DNA from: Hydractinia symbiolongicarpus
Taxonomy: Eukaryota > Cnidaria > Hydrozoa > Anthoathecata > Hydractiniidae
DNA: 64,000 nucleotides
Direction: 5' to 3'
Assembly: GCF_029227915.1 (NCBI RefSeq)
Contig: NC_079876.1
Location: 8,744,001 to 8,808,000, forward strand
The notes beneath the pieces were generated by a model. The model did not search any database. It was given only the letters and a program-made list of their open reading frames with translations, and was not told the origin of the DNA. A program made the position numbers and the translations under genes. This document shows positions 10,495-23,292 of this stretch, in pieces; position 1 is the stretch's first letter; each line of letters opens with the position of its first letter.

Positions 10495-12722
10495 CAAAAG
10501 TATGCACAGAAAGTACCCAGGGAGTAAACTCATTTCCCAAACGATTTTTTAAATTATTATTTCACCACTAAAACGCATGAGACTTGTAGTTTTCAAGAAT
10601 GTTTTCATTTTTGATGAGACGCTGAATAAAAGCAGTTTAATCGCCGGCAAACGAAAACCCGCGATTTCCCGTAAATCCCGGCTTGGTTCGTATAGTCAAA
10701 AGTATACAAAGAAAGTACCCAGGGAGTAAACTCATTTCCCGAACGATTTTTTATATTATTTTTTCACCACTAAAACGCCTGAGACTTGTAGTTTTCAAAA
10801 ATGTTTTCATTTTTGATGAGACGCTGAATAAAAGCAGTTTAATGGCCGGCAAACGAAAACCTGCGATTTCCCTAAATCCCGGACTCGGCCCGTATAGTCA
10901 AAAGTATACAAAGAAAGAACCCAGGGAGTAAACTCATTTCCCAAACGATTTTTTAAATTATTATTTCACCACTAAAACGCATGAGACTTGTAGTTTTCAA
11001 GAATGTTTTCATTTTTGATGAGACGCTGAATAAAAGCAGTTTAATCGCCGGCAAACGAAAACCTGCGATTTCCCGTAAATCCCGGACTCGGCCCGTATAG
11101 TCAAAAGTATACAAAGAAAGTACCCAGGGAGTAAACTCATTTCCCAAACGATTTTTTAAATTATTATTTCACCACTAAAGCCCATGAGACTTGTAGTTTT
11201 TAAAAATGATTTCATTTTTGATGAGACGCTGAATAAAAGAAGTTTAATCGCCGGCAAACGAAAACCCGCGATTTCCCGTAAATCCCGGACTCGGTCCGTA
11301 TAGTTAAAAGTATACAAGGAATGTACCCAGTGAGTAAACTCATTTCCCGAACGAATTTTTAAATTATTTTTTCACCACTAAAACGCATGAGACTTGTAGT
11401 TTTTAAAAATGATTTCATTTTTGATGAGACGCCGAATAAAAGAAGTTTAATTGCCGGCAAACGAAAACCCGCGATTTCCCGTAAATCCCGGACTCGGTCC
11501 GTATAGTTAAAAGTATACAAGGAAAGTACCCAGTGAGTAAACTCATTTCCAGAACGAATTTTTAAATTATTATTTCACCACTAAAACCCATGAGACTTGT
11601 AGTTTTTAAAAATGATTTCAATTTTGATGAGACGCTGAATAAAAGAAGTTTAATCGCCGGCAAACGAAAACCTGCGATTTTACGTAAATCCCGGACTCGG
11701 CCCGTATAGTCAAAAGTATACAAAGAAAGTACCCAGGGTGTAAACTCATTTCGCGAACAATTTTTAAATTATTTTTTCACCACTGAAACGCATGAGACTT
11801 GTAGTTTTTAAAAATGATTTCATTTTTGATGAGACGCCGAATAAAAGAAGTTTAATCGCCGGCAAACAAAAACCCGCGATTTCCCGTAAATCCCGGACTC
11901 GGTCCGTATAGTTAAAAGTATACAAGGAAAGTACCCAGTGAGGAAACTCATTTCCCGAACGAATTTTTAAATTATTTTTTCACCACTAAAACGTATGAGA
12001 CTTGTAGTTTTCAAAAATGTTTTCATTTTTGATGAGACGCTGAATAAAAGAAGTTTAATCGCCGGCAAACGAAAACCTGCGATTTCCCGTAAATCCCGGA
12101 CTCAGCCCGTATAGTCAAAAGTATACAAAGAAAGTACCCAGGGTGTAAACTCATTTCCCGAACGATTTTTTAAATTGTTTTTTCACCACTAAAACGCATG
12201 AGACTTGTAGTTTTCAAAAATGTTTTCATTTTTGATGAAACGCTGAATAAAAGAAGTTTAATCGCCGGCAAACGAAAACCTGCGATTTCCCGTAAATCCC
12301 CTACTCTGCCCGTATAGTCAAAAGTATACAAAGAAAGTACCCAGGGAGTAAACTCATTTCCCGAACGAATTTTTAAATTATTTTTTCACCACTAAGACGT
12401 ATGAGACTTGTAGTTTTCAAAAATGTTTTCATTTTTGATAAGACGCTGAATAAAAGAAGTTTAATCGCCGGCAAACGAAAACTTGCGATTTCACGTAAAT
12501 CCCGGACTCGGCCCGTATAGTCAAAAGTATACAAAGAAAGTACCCAGGGTGTAAACTCATTTCCCGAACTATTTTGAAATTATTTTTTCACCACTAAAAC
12601 GCATGAGACTTGTAGTTTTTAAAAATGATTTCATTTTTGATGAGACGCTGAATAAAAGAGGTTTAATCGCCGGCAAACGAAAACCCGCGATTTCCCGTAA
12701 ATCCCGGACTCGGTCCGTATAG
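10495..12722. repeat. 11-monomer higher-order repeat (~2.23 kb), copy 1
   Basis: The rare string TATGCACAGA at 10501 recurs at 12730, and GCTTGGTTCG at 10681 recurs at 12910, both 2,229 bp apart. After a one-base deletion near 13021 the offset becomes 2,228. The unit contains the GGTCCG/TAGTTAAAAG/CAAGGAA/CAGTGAG subfamily and ATGATTTC monomers. Edges lie inside GTATAGT(C/T)AAAAGTAT, sequence shared by all monomers. Confidence 0.88.
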
Positions 12723-14950
12723 TCAAAAGTATGCACAGAAAGTACCCAGGGAGTAAACTCATTTCCCAAACGATTTTTTAAATTATTTTTTCACCACTAA
12801 AACGCATGAGACTTGTAGTTTTCAAGAATGTTTTCATTTTTGATGAGACGCTGAATAAAAGCAGTTTAATCGCCGGCAAACGAAAACCCGCGATTTCCCG
12901 TAAATCCCGGCTTGGTTCGTATAGTCAAAAGTATACAAAGAAAGTACCCAGGGAGTAAACTCATTTCCCGAACGATTTTTTATATTATTTTTTCACCACT
13001 AAAACGCCTGAGACTTGTAGTTTCAAAAATGTTTTCATTTTTGATGAGACGCTGAATAAAAGCAGTTTAATGGCCGGCAAACGAAAACCTGCGATTTCCC
13101 TAAATCCCGGACTCGGCCCGTATAGTCAAAAGTATACAAAGAAAGTACCCAGGGAGTAAACTCATTTCCCAAACGATTTTTTAAATTATTATTTCACCAC
13201 TAAAACGCATGAGACTTGTAGTTTTCAAGAATGTTTTCATTTTTGATGAGACGCTGAATAAAAGCAGTTTAATCGCCGGCAAACGAAAACCTGCGATTTC
13301 CCGTAAATCCCGGACTCGGCCCGTATAGTCAAAAGTATACAAAGAAAGTACCCAGGGAGTAAACTCATTTCCCAAACGATTTTTTAAATTATTATTTCAC
13401 CACTAAAGCCCATGAGACTTGTAGTTTTTAAAAATGATTTCATTTTTGATGAGACGCTGAATAAAAGAAGTTTAATCGCCGGCAAACGAAAACCCGCGAT
13501 TTCCCGTAAATCCCGGACTCGGTCCGTATAGTTAAAAGTATACAAGGAATGTACCCAGTGAGTAAACTCATTTCCCGAACGAATTTTTAAATTATTTTTT
13601 CACCACTAAAACGCATGAGACTTGTAGTTTTTAAAAATGATTTCATTTTTGATGAGACGCCGAATAAAAGAAGTTTAATTGCCGGCAAACGAAAACCCGC
13701 GATTTCCCGTAAATCCCGGACTCGGTCCGTATAGTTAAAAGTATACAAGGAAAGTACCCAGTGAGTAAACTCATTTCCAGAACGAATTTTTAAATTATTA
13801 TTTCACCACTAAAACCCATGAGACTTGTAGTTTTTAAAAATGATTTCAATTTTGATGAGACGCTGAATAAAAGAAGTTTAATCGCCGGCAAACGAAAACC
13901 TGCGATTTTACGTAAATCCCGGACTCGGCCCGTATAGTCAAAAGTATACAAAGAAAGTACCCAGGGTGTAAACTCATTTCGCGAACAATTTTTAAATTAT
14001 TTTTTCACCACTGAAACGCATGAGACTTGTAGTTTTTAAAAATGATTTCATTTTTGATGAGACGCCGAATAAAAGAAGTTTAATCGCCGGCAAACAAAAA
14101 CCCGCGATTTCCCGTAAATCCCGGACTCGGTCCGTATAGTTAAAAGTATACAAGGAAAGTACCCAGTGAGGAAACTCATTTCCCGAACGAATTTTTAAAT
14201 TATTTTTTCACCACTAAAACGTATGAGACTTGTAGTTTTCAAAAATGTTTTCATTTTTGATGAGACGCTGAATAAAAGAAGTTTAATCGCCGGCAAACGA
14301 AAACCTGCGATTTCCCGTAAATCCCGGACTCAGCCCGTATAGTCAAAAGTATACAAAGAAAGTACCCAGGGTGTAAACTCATTTCCCGAACGATTTTTTA
14401 AATTATTTTTTCACCACTAAAACGCATGAGACTTGTAGTTTTCAAAAATGTTTTCATTTTTGATGAAACGCTGAATAAAAGAAGTTTAATCGCCGGCAAA
14501 CGAAAACCTGCGATTTCCCGTAAATCCCCTACTCTGCCCGTATAGTCAAAAGTATACAAAGAAAGTACCCAGGGAGTAAACTCATTTCCCGAACGAATTT
14601 TTAAATTATTTTTTCACCACTAAGACGTATGAGACTTGTAGTTTTCAAAAATGTTTTCATTTTTGATAAGACGCTGAATAAAAGAAGTTTAATCGCCGGC
14701 AAACGAAAACCTGCGATTTCACGTAAATCCCGGACTCGGCCCGTATAGTCAAAAGTATACAAAGAAAGTACCCAGGGTGTAAACTCATTTCCCGAACGAT
14801 TTTGAAATTATTTTTTCACCACTAAAACGCATGAGACTTGTAGTTTTTAAAAATGATTTCATTTTTGATGAGACGCTGAATAAAAGAGGTTTAATCGCCG
14901 GCAAACGAAAACCCGCGATTTCCCGTAAATCCCGGACTCGGTCCGTATAG
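12723..14950. repeat. 11-monomer higher-order repeat (~2.23 kb), copy 2
   Basis: This is nearly identical to 10495-12722 in adjacent tandem position. Differences seen are single bases, for example TTAAATTGTTTT in copy 1 against TTAAATTATTTT here, and GAACTATTTTG against GAACGATTTTG. The sequence diverges from the copy 1 pattern at the GTCCGTATAGTT site near 14950. Confidence 0.88.
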
Positions 14951-16288
14951 TTAAAAGTATACAAAGAAAGTACCCAGTGAGTAAACTCATTTCCCGAACG
15001 AATTTTTAAATTATTTCTTCACCACTAAAACGTATGAGACTTGCAGTTTTCAAAAATGTTTTCATTTTTGATGAAACGCTGAATAAAAGCAGTTTAATCG
15101 CCGGCAAACGAAAACCCGCGATTTCCCGTAAATCCCGGGCTTGGCACGTATAGTCGAATGTATACAAAGAAAGTACCCTGTGAGTAAACTGATTTCCAGA
15201 ACGATTTTTTAAATTATTCTTTCACCACTAAAACGCATAAGACTTGTAGTTTTTAAAAATGTTTTCATTTTTGATGAGACGCTGAATAAAAGAAGTTTAA
15301 TCGCCGGCAAACGAAAACCCGCGATTTCCCGTAAATCTCGGCTTGGCCCGTATAGTCAAAAGTATACAAAGAAAGTACCCTGTGAGTAAACTCATTTCAA
15401 GAACGATTTTTTAAATTATTTTTTCACCACTAAAACGCATAAGACTTGTATTTTTTAAAAATGTTTTCATTTTTGATGAGACGCTGAGTAAAAGAAGTTT
15501 AATCGCCGGCAAACGAAAACCCGCGATTTCCGGTAAATCCCGGGCTTGGCCCATATAGTCAAAAGTATACAAAGAAAGTACCCAGGGAGTAAACTCATTT
15601 CCCGAACGATTTTTTAAATTACTTTTTCACCACTAAAACGCATGAGACTTGTAGTTTTTAAAAATGTTTTCATTTTTGATGAGACGCTGAATAAAAGAAG
15701 TTTAATCGCCGGCAAACGAAAACCTGCGATTTCCCGTAAATCCTGGACTCGGCCCGTATAGTCAAAAGTATACAAAGAAAGTACCCAGGGTGTAAACTCA
15801 TTTCCCGAACGATTTTTAAATTATTTTTTCAAGACTAAAACGCATGAGACTTGTAGTTTTTAAAAATGATTTCATTTTTGATGAGACGCTGAATAAAAGA
15901 AGTTTAATCGCCGGCAAACGAAAACCCGCGATTTCCCGTTAATCCCGGACTCGGTCCGTATAGTTAAAAGTATACAAGGAAAGTACCCAGTGAGGAAACT
16001 CATTTCCCGAACGAATTTTTAAATTATTTTTTCACCACTAAAACGTATGAGACTTGTAGTTTTCAAAAATGTTTTCATTTTTGATGAGACGCTGAATAAA
16101 AGAAGTTTAATCGCCGGCAAACGAAAACCTGCGATTTCCCGTAAATCCCGGACTCAGCCCGTATAGTCAAAAGTATACAAAGAAAGTACCCAGGGTGTAA
16201 ACTCATTTCCCGAACGATTTTTTAAATTATTTTTTCACCACTAAAACGCATGAGACTTGTAGTTTTCAAAAATGTTTTCATTTTTGAT
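14060..16288. repeat. Second 11-monomer higher-order repeat (2,230 bp), copy 1
   Basis: This is a separate duplication overlapping the previous one in a shifted register. Markers recur 2,230 bp apart: CAGTGAGGAAAC (about 14164 and 16394), GTGAGTAAACTGATTTCC (15180 and 17410), and TTTTTTCAAGACTAAAA (about 15824 and 18054). Confidence 0.85.
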
Positions 16289-18200
16289 GAGACGCCGAAT
16301 AAAAGAAGTTTAATCGCCGGCAAACAAAAACCCGCGATTTCCCGTAAATCCCGGACTCGGTCCGTATAGTTAAAAGTATACAAGGAAAGTACCCAGTGAG
16401 GAAACTCATTTCCCGAACGAATTTTTAAATTATTTTTTCACCACTAAAACGTATGAGACTTGTAGTTTTCAAAAATGTTTTCATTTTTGATGAGACGCTG
16501 AATAAAAGAAGTTTAATCGCCGGCAAACGAAAACCTGCGATTTCCCGTAAATCCCGGACTCAGCCCGTATAGTCAAAAGTATACAAAGAAAGTACCCAGG
16601 GTGTAAACTCATTTCCCGAACGATTTTTTAAATTATTTTTTCACCACTAAAACGCATGAGACTTGTAGTTTTCAAAAATGTTTTCATTTTTGATGAAACG
16701 CTGAATAAAAGAAGTTTAATCGCCGGCAAACGAAAACCTGCGATTTCCCGTAAATCCCCTACTCTGCCCGTATAGTCAAAAGTATACAAAGAAAGTACCC
16801 AGGGAGTAAACTCATTTCCCGAACGAATTTTTAAATTATTTTTTCACCACTAAGACGTATGAGACTTGTAGTTTTCAAAAATGTTTTCATTTTTGATAAG
16901 ACGCTGAATAAAAGAAGTTTAATCGCCGGCAAACGAAAACCTGCGATTTCACGTAAATCCCGGACTCGGCCCGTATAGTCAAAAGTATACAAAGAAAGTA
17001 CCCAGGGTGTAAACTCATTTCCCGAACGATTTTGAAATTATTTTTTCACCACTAAAACGCATGAGACTTGTAGTTTTTAAAAATGATTTCATTTTTGATG
17101 AGACGCTGAATAAAAGAGGTTTAATCGCCGGCAAACGAAAACCCGCGATTTCCCGTAAATCCCGGACTCGGTCCGTATAGTTAAAAGTATACAAAGAAAG
17201 TACCCAGTGAGTAAACTCATTTCCCGAACGAATTTTTAAATTATTTCTTCACCACTAAAACGTATGAGACTTGCAGTTTTCAAAAATGTTTTCATTTTTG
17301 ATGAAACGCTGAATAAAAGCAGTTTAATCGCCGGCAAACGAAAACCCGCGATTTCCCGTAAATCCCGGGCTTGGCACGTATAGTCGAATGTATACAAAGA
17401 AAGTACCCTGTGAGTAAACTGATTTCCAGAACGATTTTTTAAATTATTCTTTCACCACTAAAACGCATAAGACTTGTAGTTTTTAAAAATGTTTTCATTT
17501 TTGATGAGACGCTGAATAAAAGAAGTTTAATCGCCGGCAAACGAAAACCCGCGATTTCCCGTAAATCTCGGCTTGGCCCGTATAGTCAAAAGTATACAAA
17601 GAAAGTACCCTGTGAGTAAACTCATTTCCAGAACGATTTTTTAAATTATTTTTTCACCACTAAAACGCATAAGACTTGTATTTTTTAAAAATGTTTTCAT
17701 TTTTGATGAGACGCTGAGTAAAAGAAGTTTAATCGCCGGCAAACGAAAACCCGCGATTTCCGGTAAATCCCGGGCTTGGCCCATATAGTCAAAAGTATAC
17801 AAAGAAAGTACCCAGGGAGTAAACTCATTTCCCGAACGATTTTTTAAATTACTTTTTCACCACTAAAACGCATGAGACTTGTAGTTTTTAAAAATGTTTT
17901 CATTTTTGATGAGACGCTGAATAAAAGAAGTTTAATCGCCGGCAAACGAAAACCTGCGATTTCCCGTAAATCCTGGACTCGGCCCGTATAGTCAAAAGTA
18001 TACAAAGAAAGTACCCAGGGTGTAAACTCATTTCCCGAACGATTTTTAAATTATTTTTTCAAGACTAAAACGCATGAGACTTGTAGTTTTTAAAAATGAT
18101 TTCATTTTTGATGAGACGCTGAATAAAAGAAGTTTAATCGCCGGCAAACGAAAACCCGCGATTTCCCGTTAATCCCGGACTCGGTCCGTATAGTTAAAAG
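16289..18200. repeat. Second 11-monomer higher-order repeat, copy 2
   Basis: This matches 14060-15970 at an offset of 2,230 bp with very few substitutions. Beyond about 18200 the match weakens: GAATGTACCCAGTGAATAA replaces GAAAGTACCCAGTGAGGAA, and ACTCGGCCCG replaces ACTCAGCCCG. Confidence 0.82.
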
Positions 18201-20481
18201 TATACAAGGAATGTACCCAGTGAATAAACTCATTTCCCGAACGAATTTTTAAATTATTTTTTCACCACTAAAACGTATGAGACTTGTAGTTTTCAAAAAT
18301 GTTTTCATTTTTGATGAGACGCTGAATAAAAGAAGTTTAATCGCCGGCAAACGAAAACCTGCGATTTCCCGTAAATCCCGGACTCGGCCCGTATAGTCAA
18401 AAGTATACAAAGAAAGTACCCAGGGTGTAAACTCATTTCCCGAACGATTTTTTAAATTATTTTTTCACCACTAAAACGCATGAGACTTGTAGTTTTCAAA
18501 AATGTTTTCATTTTTGATGAGACGCTGAATAAAAGAAGTTTAATCGCCGGCAAACGAAAACCTGCGATTTCCCGTAAATCCCCTACTCTGCCCGTATAGT
18601 CAAAAGTATACAAAGAAAGTACCCAGGGAGTAAACTCATTTCCCAAACGATTTCTTAATTTATTATTTCACCACTAAAACGCATGAGACTTGTAGTTTTC
18701 AAGAATGTTTTCATTTTTGATGAGACGCTGAATAAAAGCAGTTTAATCGCCGGCAAACCAAAACCCGCGATTTCCCGTAAATTCCGGGCTTGGCACGTAT
18801 AGTCGAATGTATACAAAGAAAGTACCCTGTGAGTAAACTCATTTCCAGAACGATTTTTTAAATTATTTTTTCACCACTAAAACGCATAAGACTTGTAGTT
18901 TTTAAAAATGTTTTCATTTTTGATGAGACGCTGAATAAAAGAAGTTTAATCGCCGGCAAACGAAAACCCGCGATTTCCCGTAAATCCGGGCTTGGCCCGT
19001 ATAGTCAAAAGTATACAAAGAAAGTACCCAGGGAGTAAACTCATTTTCCGAACGATTTTTTAAATTATTTTTTCACCACTAAAACGCATGAGACTTGTAT
19101 TGTTCAAAAATGTTTTCATTTTTGATGAGACGCTGAATAAAAGCAGTTTAATCGCCGGCAAACGAAATCCTGCGATTTCCCTAAATCCCGGACTCGGCCC
19201 GTATAGTCAAAAGTATACAAAGAAAGTACCCAGGGTGTAAACTCATTTCCCGAACGATTTTTTAAATTATTTTTTCACCACTAAAACGCATGAGACTTGT
19301 AGTTTTCAAAAATGTTTTCATTTTTGATGAGACGCTGAATAAAAGAAGTTTAATCGCCGGCAAACGAAAACCTGCGATTTCCCGTAAATCCCCTACTCTG
19401 CCCGTATAGTCAAAAGTATACAAAGAAAGTACCCAGGGAGTAAACTCATTTCCCAAACGATTTCTTAATTTATTATTTCACCACTAAAACGCATGAGACT
19501 TGTAGTTTTCAAGAATGTTTTCATTTTTGATGAGACGCTGAATAAAAGCAGTTTAATCGCCGGCAAACGAAAACCCACGATTTCCCGTAAATTCCGGGCT
19601 TGGCACGTATAGTCGAATATATACAAAGAAAGTACCCTGTGAGTAAACTCATTTCCAGAACGATTTTTTAAATTATTTTTTCACCACTAAAACGCATAAG
19701 ACTTGTAGTTTTTAAAAATGTTTTCATTTTTGATGAGACGCTGAATAAAAGAAGTTTAATCGCCGGCAAACGAAAACCCGCGATTTCCCGTAAATCCCGG
19801 CTTGGCCCGTATAGTCAAAAGTATACAAAGAAAGTACCCAGGGAGTAAACTCATTTTCCGAACGATTTTTTAAATTATTTTTTTACCACTAAAACGCATG
19901 AGACTTGTATTGTTCAAAAATGTTTTCATTTTTGATGAGACGCTGAATAAAAGCAGTTTAATCGCCGGCAAACGAAAACCTGCGATTTCCCTAAATCCCG
20001 GACTCGGCCCATATAGTCAAAAGTATACAAAGAAAGTACCCAGGGAGTAAACTTATTTCCCGAACGATTTTTTAAATTATTTTTTCACCACTAAAACGCA
20101 TGAGACTTGTAGTTTTCAAAAATATTTTCATTTTTGATGAGACGCTGAATAAAAGAAGTTTAATCGCCGGCAAACGAAAACCTGCGATTTCCCGTAAATC
20201 CCGTACTCTGCCCGTATAGTCAAAAGTATACAAAGAAAGTACCCAGGGAGTAAACTCATTTCCCAAACGATTTCTTAATTTATTATTTCACAACTAAAAC
20301 GCATGAGACTTGTAGTTTTTAAGAATGTTTTCATTTTTGATGAGACGCTGAATAAAAGCAGTTTAATCGCCGGCAAACGAAAACCCGCGATTTCCCGTAA
20401 ATCCCGGGCTTGGCACGTATAGTCGAATGTATACAAAGAAAGTACCCTGTGAGTAAACTCATTTCCAGAACGATTTTTTAA
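17240..20481. repeat. 16-monomer higher-order repeat (3,242 bp), copy 1
   Basis: TTATTTCTTCACC at 17241 and AAGACTAAAA at 18061 each recur 3,242 bp downstream. The unit spans the end of the 11-monomer domain and two and a half 4-monomer units, so it copied a domain boundary. Confidence 0.82.
18431..20050. repeat. 4-monomer unit (810 bp) x 2
   Basis: Units start at 18431 and 19241; a partial third starts at 20051. Each has four monomer types in fixed order: (a) CCCTACTCTGCCCG; (b) GATTTCTTAATTTATTATTT with TTCAAGAATG and TTGGCACG; (c) TTCCAGAACG with CATAAGAC; (d) CATTTTCCGAACG with TTGTATTGTTC. The same tetramer appears again downstream. Confidence 0.88.
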
Positions 20482-23280
20482 ATTATTTCTTCACCACTAA
20501 AACGTATGAGACTTGCAGTTTTCAAAAATGTTTTCATTTTTGATGAAACGCTGAATAAAAGCAGTTTAATCGCCGGCAAACGAAAACCCGCGATTTCCCG
20601 TAAATCCCGGGCTTGGCACGTATAGTCGAATGTATACAAAGAAAGTACCCTGTGAGTAAACTGATTTCCAGAACGATTTTTTAAATTATTCTTTCACCAC
20701 TAAAACGCATAAGACTTGTAGTTTTTAAAAATGTTTTCATTTTTGATGAGACGCTGAATAAAAGAAGTTTAATCGCCGGCAAACGAAAACCCGCGATTTC
20801 CCGTAAATCTCGGCTTGGCCCGTATAGTCAAAAGTATACAAAGAAAGTACCCTGTGAGTAAACTCATTTCCAGAACGATTTTTTAAATTATTTTTTCACC
20901 ACTAAAACGCATAAGACTTGTATTTTTTAAAAATGTTTTCATTTTTGATGAGACGCTGAATAAAAGAAGTTTAATCGCCGGCAAACGAAAACCCGCGATT
21001 TCCGGTAAATCCCGGGCTTGGCCCATATAGTCAAAAGTATACAAAGAAAGTACCCAAGGAGTAAACTCATTTCCCGAACGATTTTTTAAATTACTTTTTC
21101 ACCACTAAAACGCATGAGACTTGTAGTTTTTAAAAATGTTTTCATTTTTGATGAGACGCTGAATAAAAGAAGTTTAATCGCCGGCAAACGAAAACCTGCG
21201 ATTTCCCGTAAATCCTGGACTCGGCCCGTATAGTCAAAAGTATACAAAGAAAGTACCCAGGGTGTAAACTCATTTCCCGAACGATTTTTAAATTATTTTT
21301 TCAAGACTAAAACGCATGAGACTTGTAGTTTTTAAAAATGATTTCATTTTTGATGAGACGCTGAATAAAAGAAGTTTAATCGCCGGCAAACGAAAACCCG
21401 CGATTTCCCGTTAATCCCGGACTCGGTCCGTATAGTTAAAAGTATACAAGGAATGTACCCAGTGAATAAACTCATTTCCCGAACGAATTTTTAAATTATT
21501 TTTTCACCACTAAAACGTATGAGACTTGTAGTTTTCAAAAATGTTTTCATTTTTGATGAGACGCTGAATAAAAGAAGTTTAATCGCCGGCAAACGAAAAC
21601 CTGCGATTTCCCGTAAATCCCGGACTCGGCCCGTATAGTCAAAAGTATACAGAGAAAGTACCCAGGGTGTAAACTCATTTCCCGAACGATTTTTTAAATT
21701 ATTTTTTCACCACTAAAACGCATGAGACTTGTAGTTTTCAAAAATGTTTTCATTTTTGATGAGACGCTGAATAAAAGAAGTTTAATCGCCGGCAAACGAA
21801 AACCTGCGATTTCCCGTAAATCCCCTACTCTGCCCGTATAGTCAAAAGTATACAAAGAAAGTACCCAGGGAGTAAACTCATTTCCCAAACGATTTCTTAA
21901 TTTATTATTTCACCACTAAAACGCATGAGACTTGTAGTTTTCAAGAATGTTTTCATTTTTGATGAGACGCTGAATAAAAGCAGTTTAATCGCCGGCAAAC
22001 GAAAACCCGCGATTTCCCGTAAATTCCGGGCTTGGCACGTATAGTCGAATGTATACAAAGAAAGTACCCTGTGAGTAAACTCATTTCCAGAACGATTTTT
22101 TAAATTATTTTTTCACCACTAAAACGCATAAGACTTGTAGTTTTTAAAAATGTTTTCATTTTTGATGAGACGCTGAATAAAAGAAGTTTAATCGCCGGCA
22201 AACGAAAACCCGCGATTTCCCGTAAATCCCGGCTTGGCCCGTATAGTCAAAAGTATACAAAGAAAGTACCCAGGGAGTAAACTCATTTTCCGAACGATTT
22301 TTTAAATTATTTTTTCACCACTAAAACGCATGAGACTTGTATTGTTCAAAAATGTTTTCATTTTTGATGAGACGCTGAATAAAAGCAGTTTAATCGCCGG
22401 CAAACGAAAACCTGCGATTTCCCTAAATCCCGGACTCGGCCCGTATAGTCAAAAGTATACAAAGAAAGTACCCAGGGTGTAAACTCATTTCCCGAACGAT
22501 TTTTTAAATTATTTTTTCACCACTAAAACGCATGAGACTTGTAGTTTTCAAAAATGTTTTCATTTTTGATGAGACGCTGAATAAAAGAAGTTTAATCGCC
22601 GACAAACGAAAACCTGCGATTTCCCGTAAAACCCCTACTCTGCCCGTATAGTCAAAAGTATACAAAGACAGTACCCAGGGAGTAAACTCATTTCCCAAAC
22701 GATTTCTTAATTTATTATTTCACCACTAAAACGCATGAGACTTGTAGTTTTCAAGAATGTTTTCATTTTTGATGAGACGCTGAATAAAAGCAGTTTAATC
22801 GCCGGCAAACCAAAACCCGCGATTTCCCGTAAATTCCGGGCTTGGCACGTATAGTCGATTGTATACAAATAAAGTACCCTGTGAGTAAACTCATTTCCAG
22901 AACGATTTTTTAAATTATTTTTTCACCACTAAAACGCATAAGACTTGTAGTTTCTAAAAATGTTTTCATTTTTGATGAGACGCTGAATAAAAGAAGTTTA
23001 ATCGCCGGCAAACGAAAACCCGCGATTTCCCGTAAATCCGGGCTTGGCCCGTATAGTCAAAAGTATACAAAGAAAGTACCCAGGGAGTAAACTCATTTTC
23101 CGAACGATTTTTTAAATTATTTTTTCACCACTAAAACGCATGAGACTTGTATTGTTCAAAAATGTTTTCATTTTTGATGAGACGCTGAATAAAAGCAGTT
23201 TAATCGCCGGCAAACGAAAACCTGCGATTTCCCTAAATCCCGGACTCGGCCCGTATAGTCAAAAGTATACAAAGAAAGTA
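20482..23280. repeat. 16-monomer higher-order repeat, copy 2
   Basis: This matches 17240-20040 at an offset of 3,242 bp. It begins inside a chimeric monomer whose first part is TTCCAGAACG type and whose later part is the TTATTTCTTCACC/ACTTGCAG type. Close similarity ends near 23280, where copy 1 has ACTTATTTCCCG and this copy ACTCATTTCCCG. Confidence 0.8.
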
Positions 23281-23292
23281 CCCAGGGTGTAA
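21673..23292. repeat. 4-monomer unit (810 bp) x 2, second block
   Basis: Units start at 21673 and 22483 with the same a-b-c-d order as at 18431. They are the copies carried within the 3,242 bp repeat. The unit at 22483 has private changes such as GCCGACAAACG and AAAACCCCTACTC. Confidence 0.88.

Noticed and set aside
10683-10931. Single plus-strand reading frame of 82 codons
   Set aside because: It starts at TTG in a GCTTGGTTCG variant, lies wholly in satellite sequence, and exists because local indels removed stops. It is not a credible gene.
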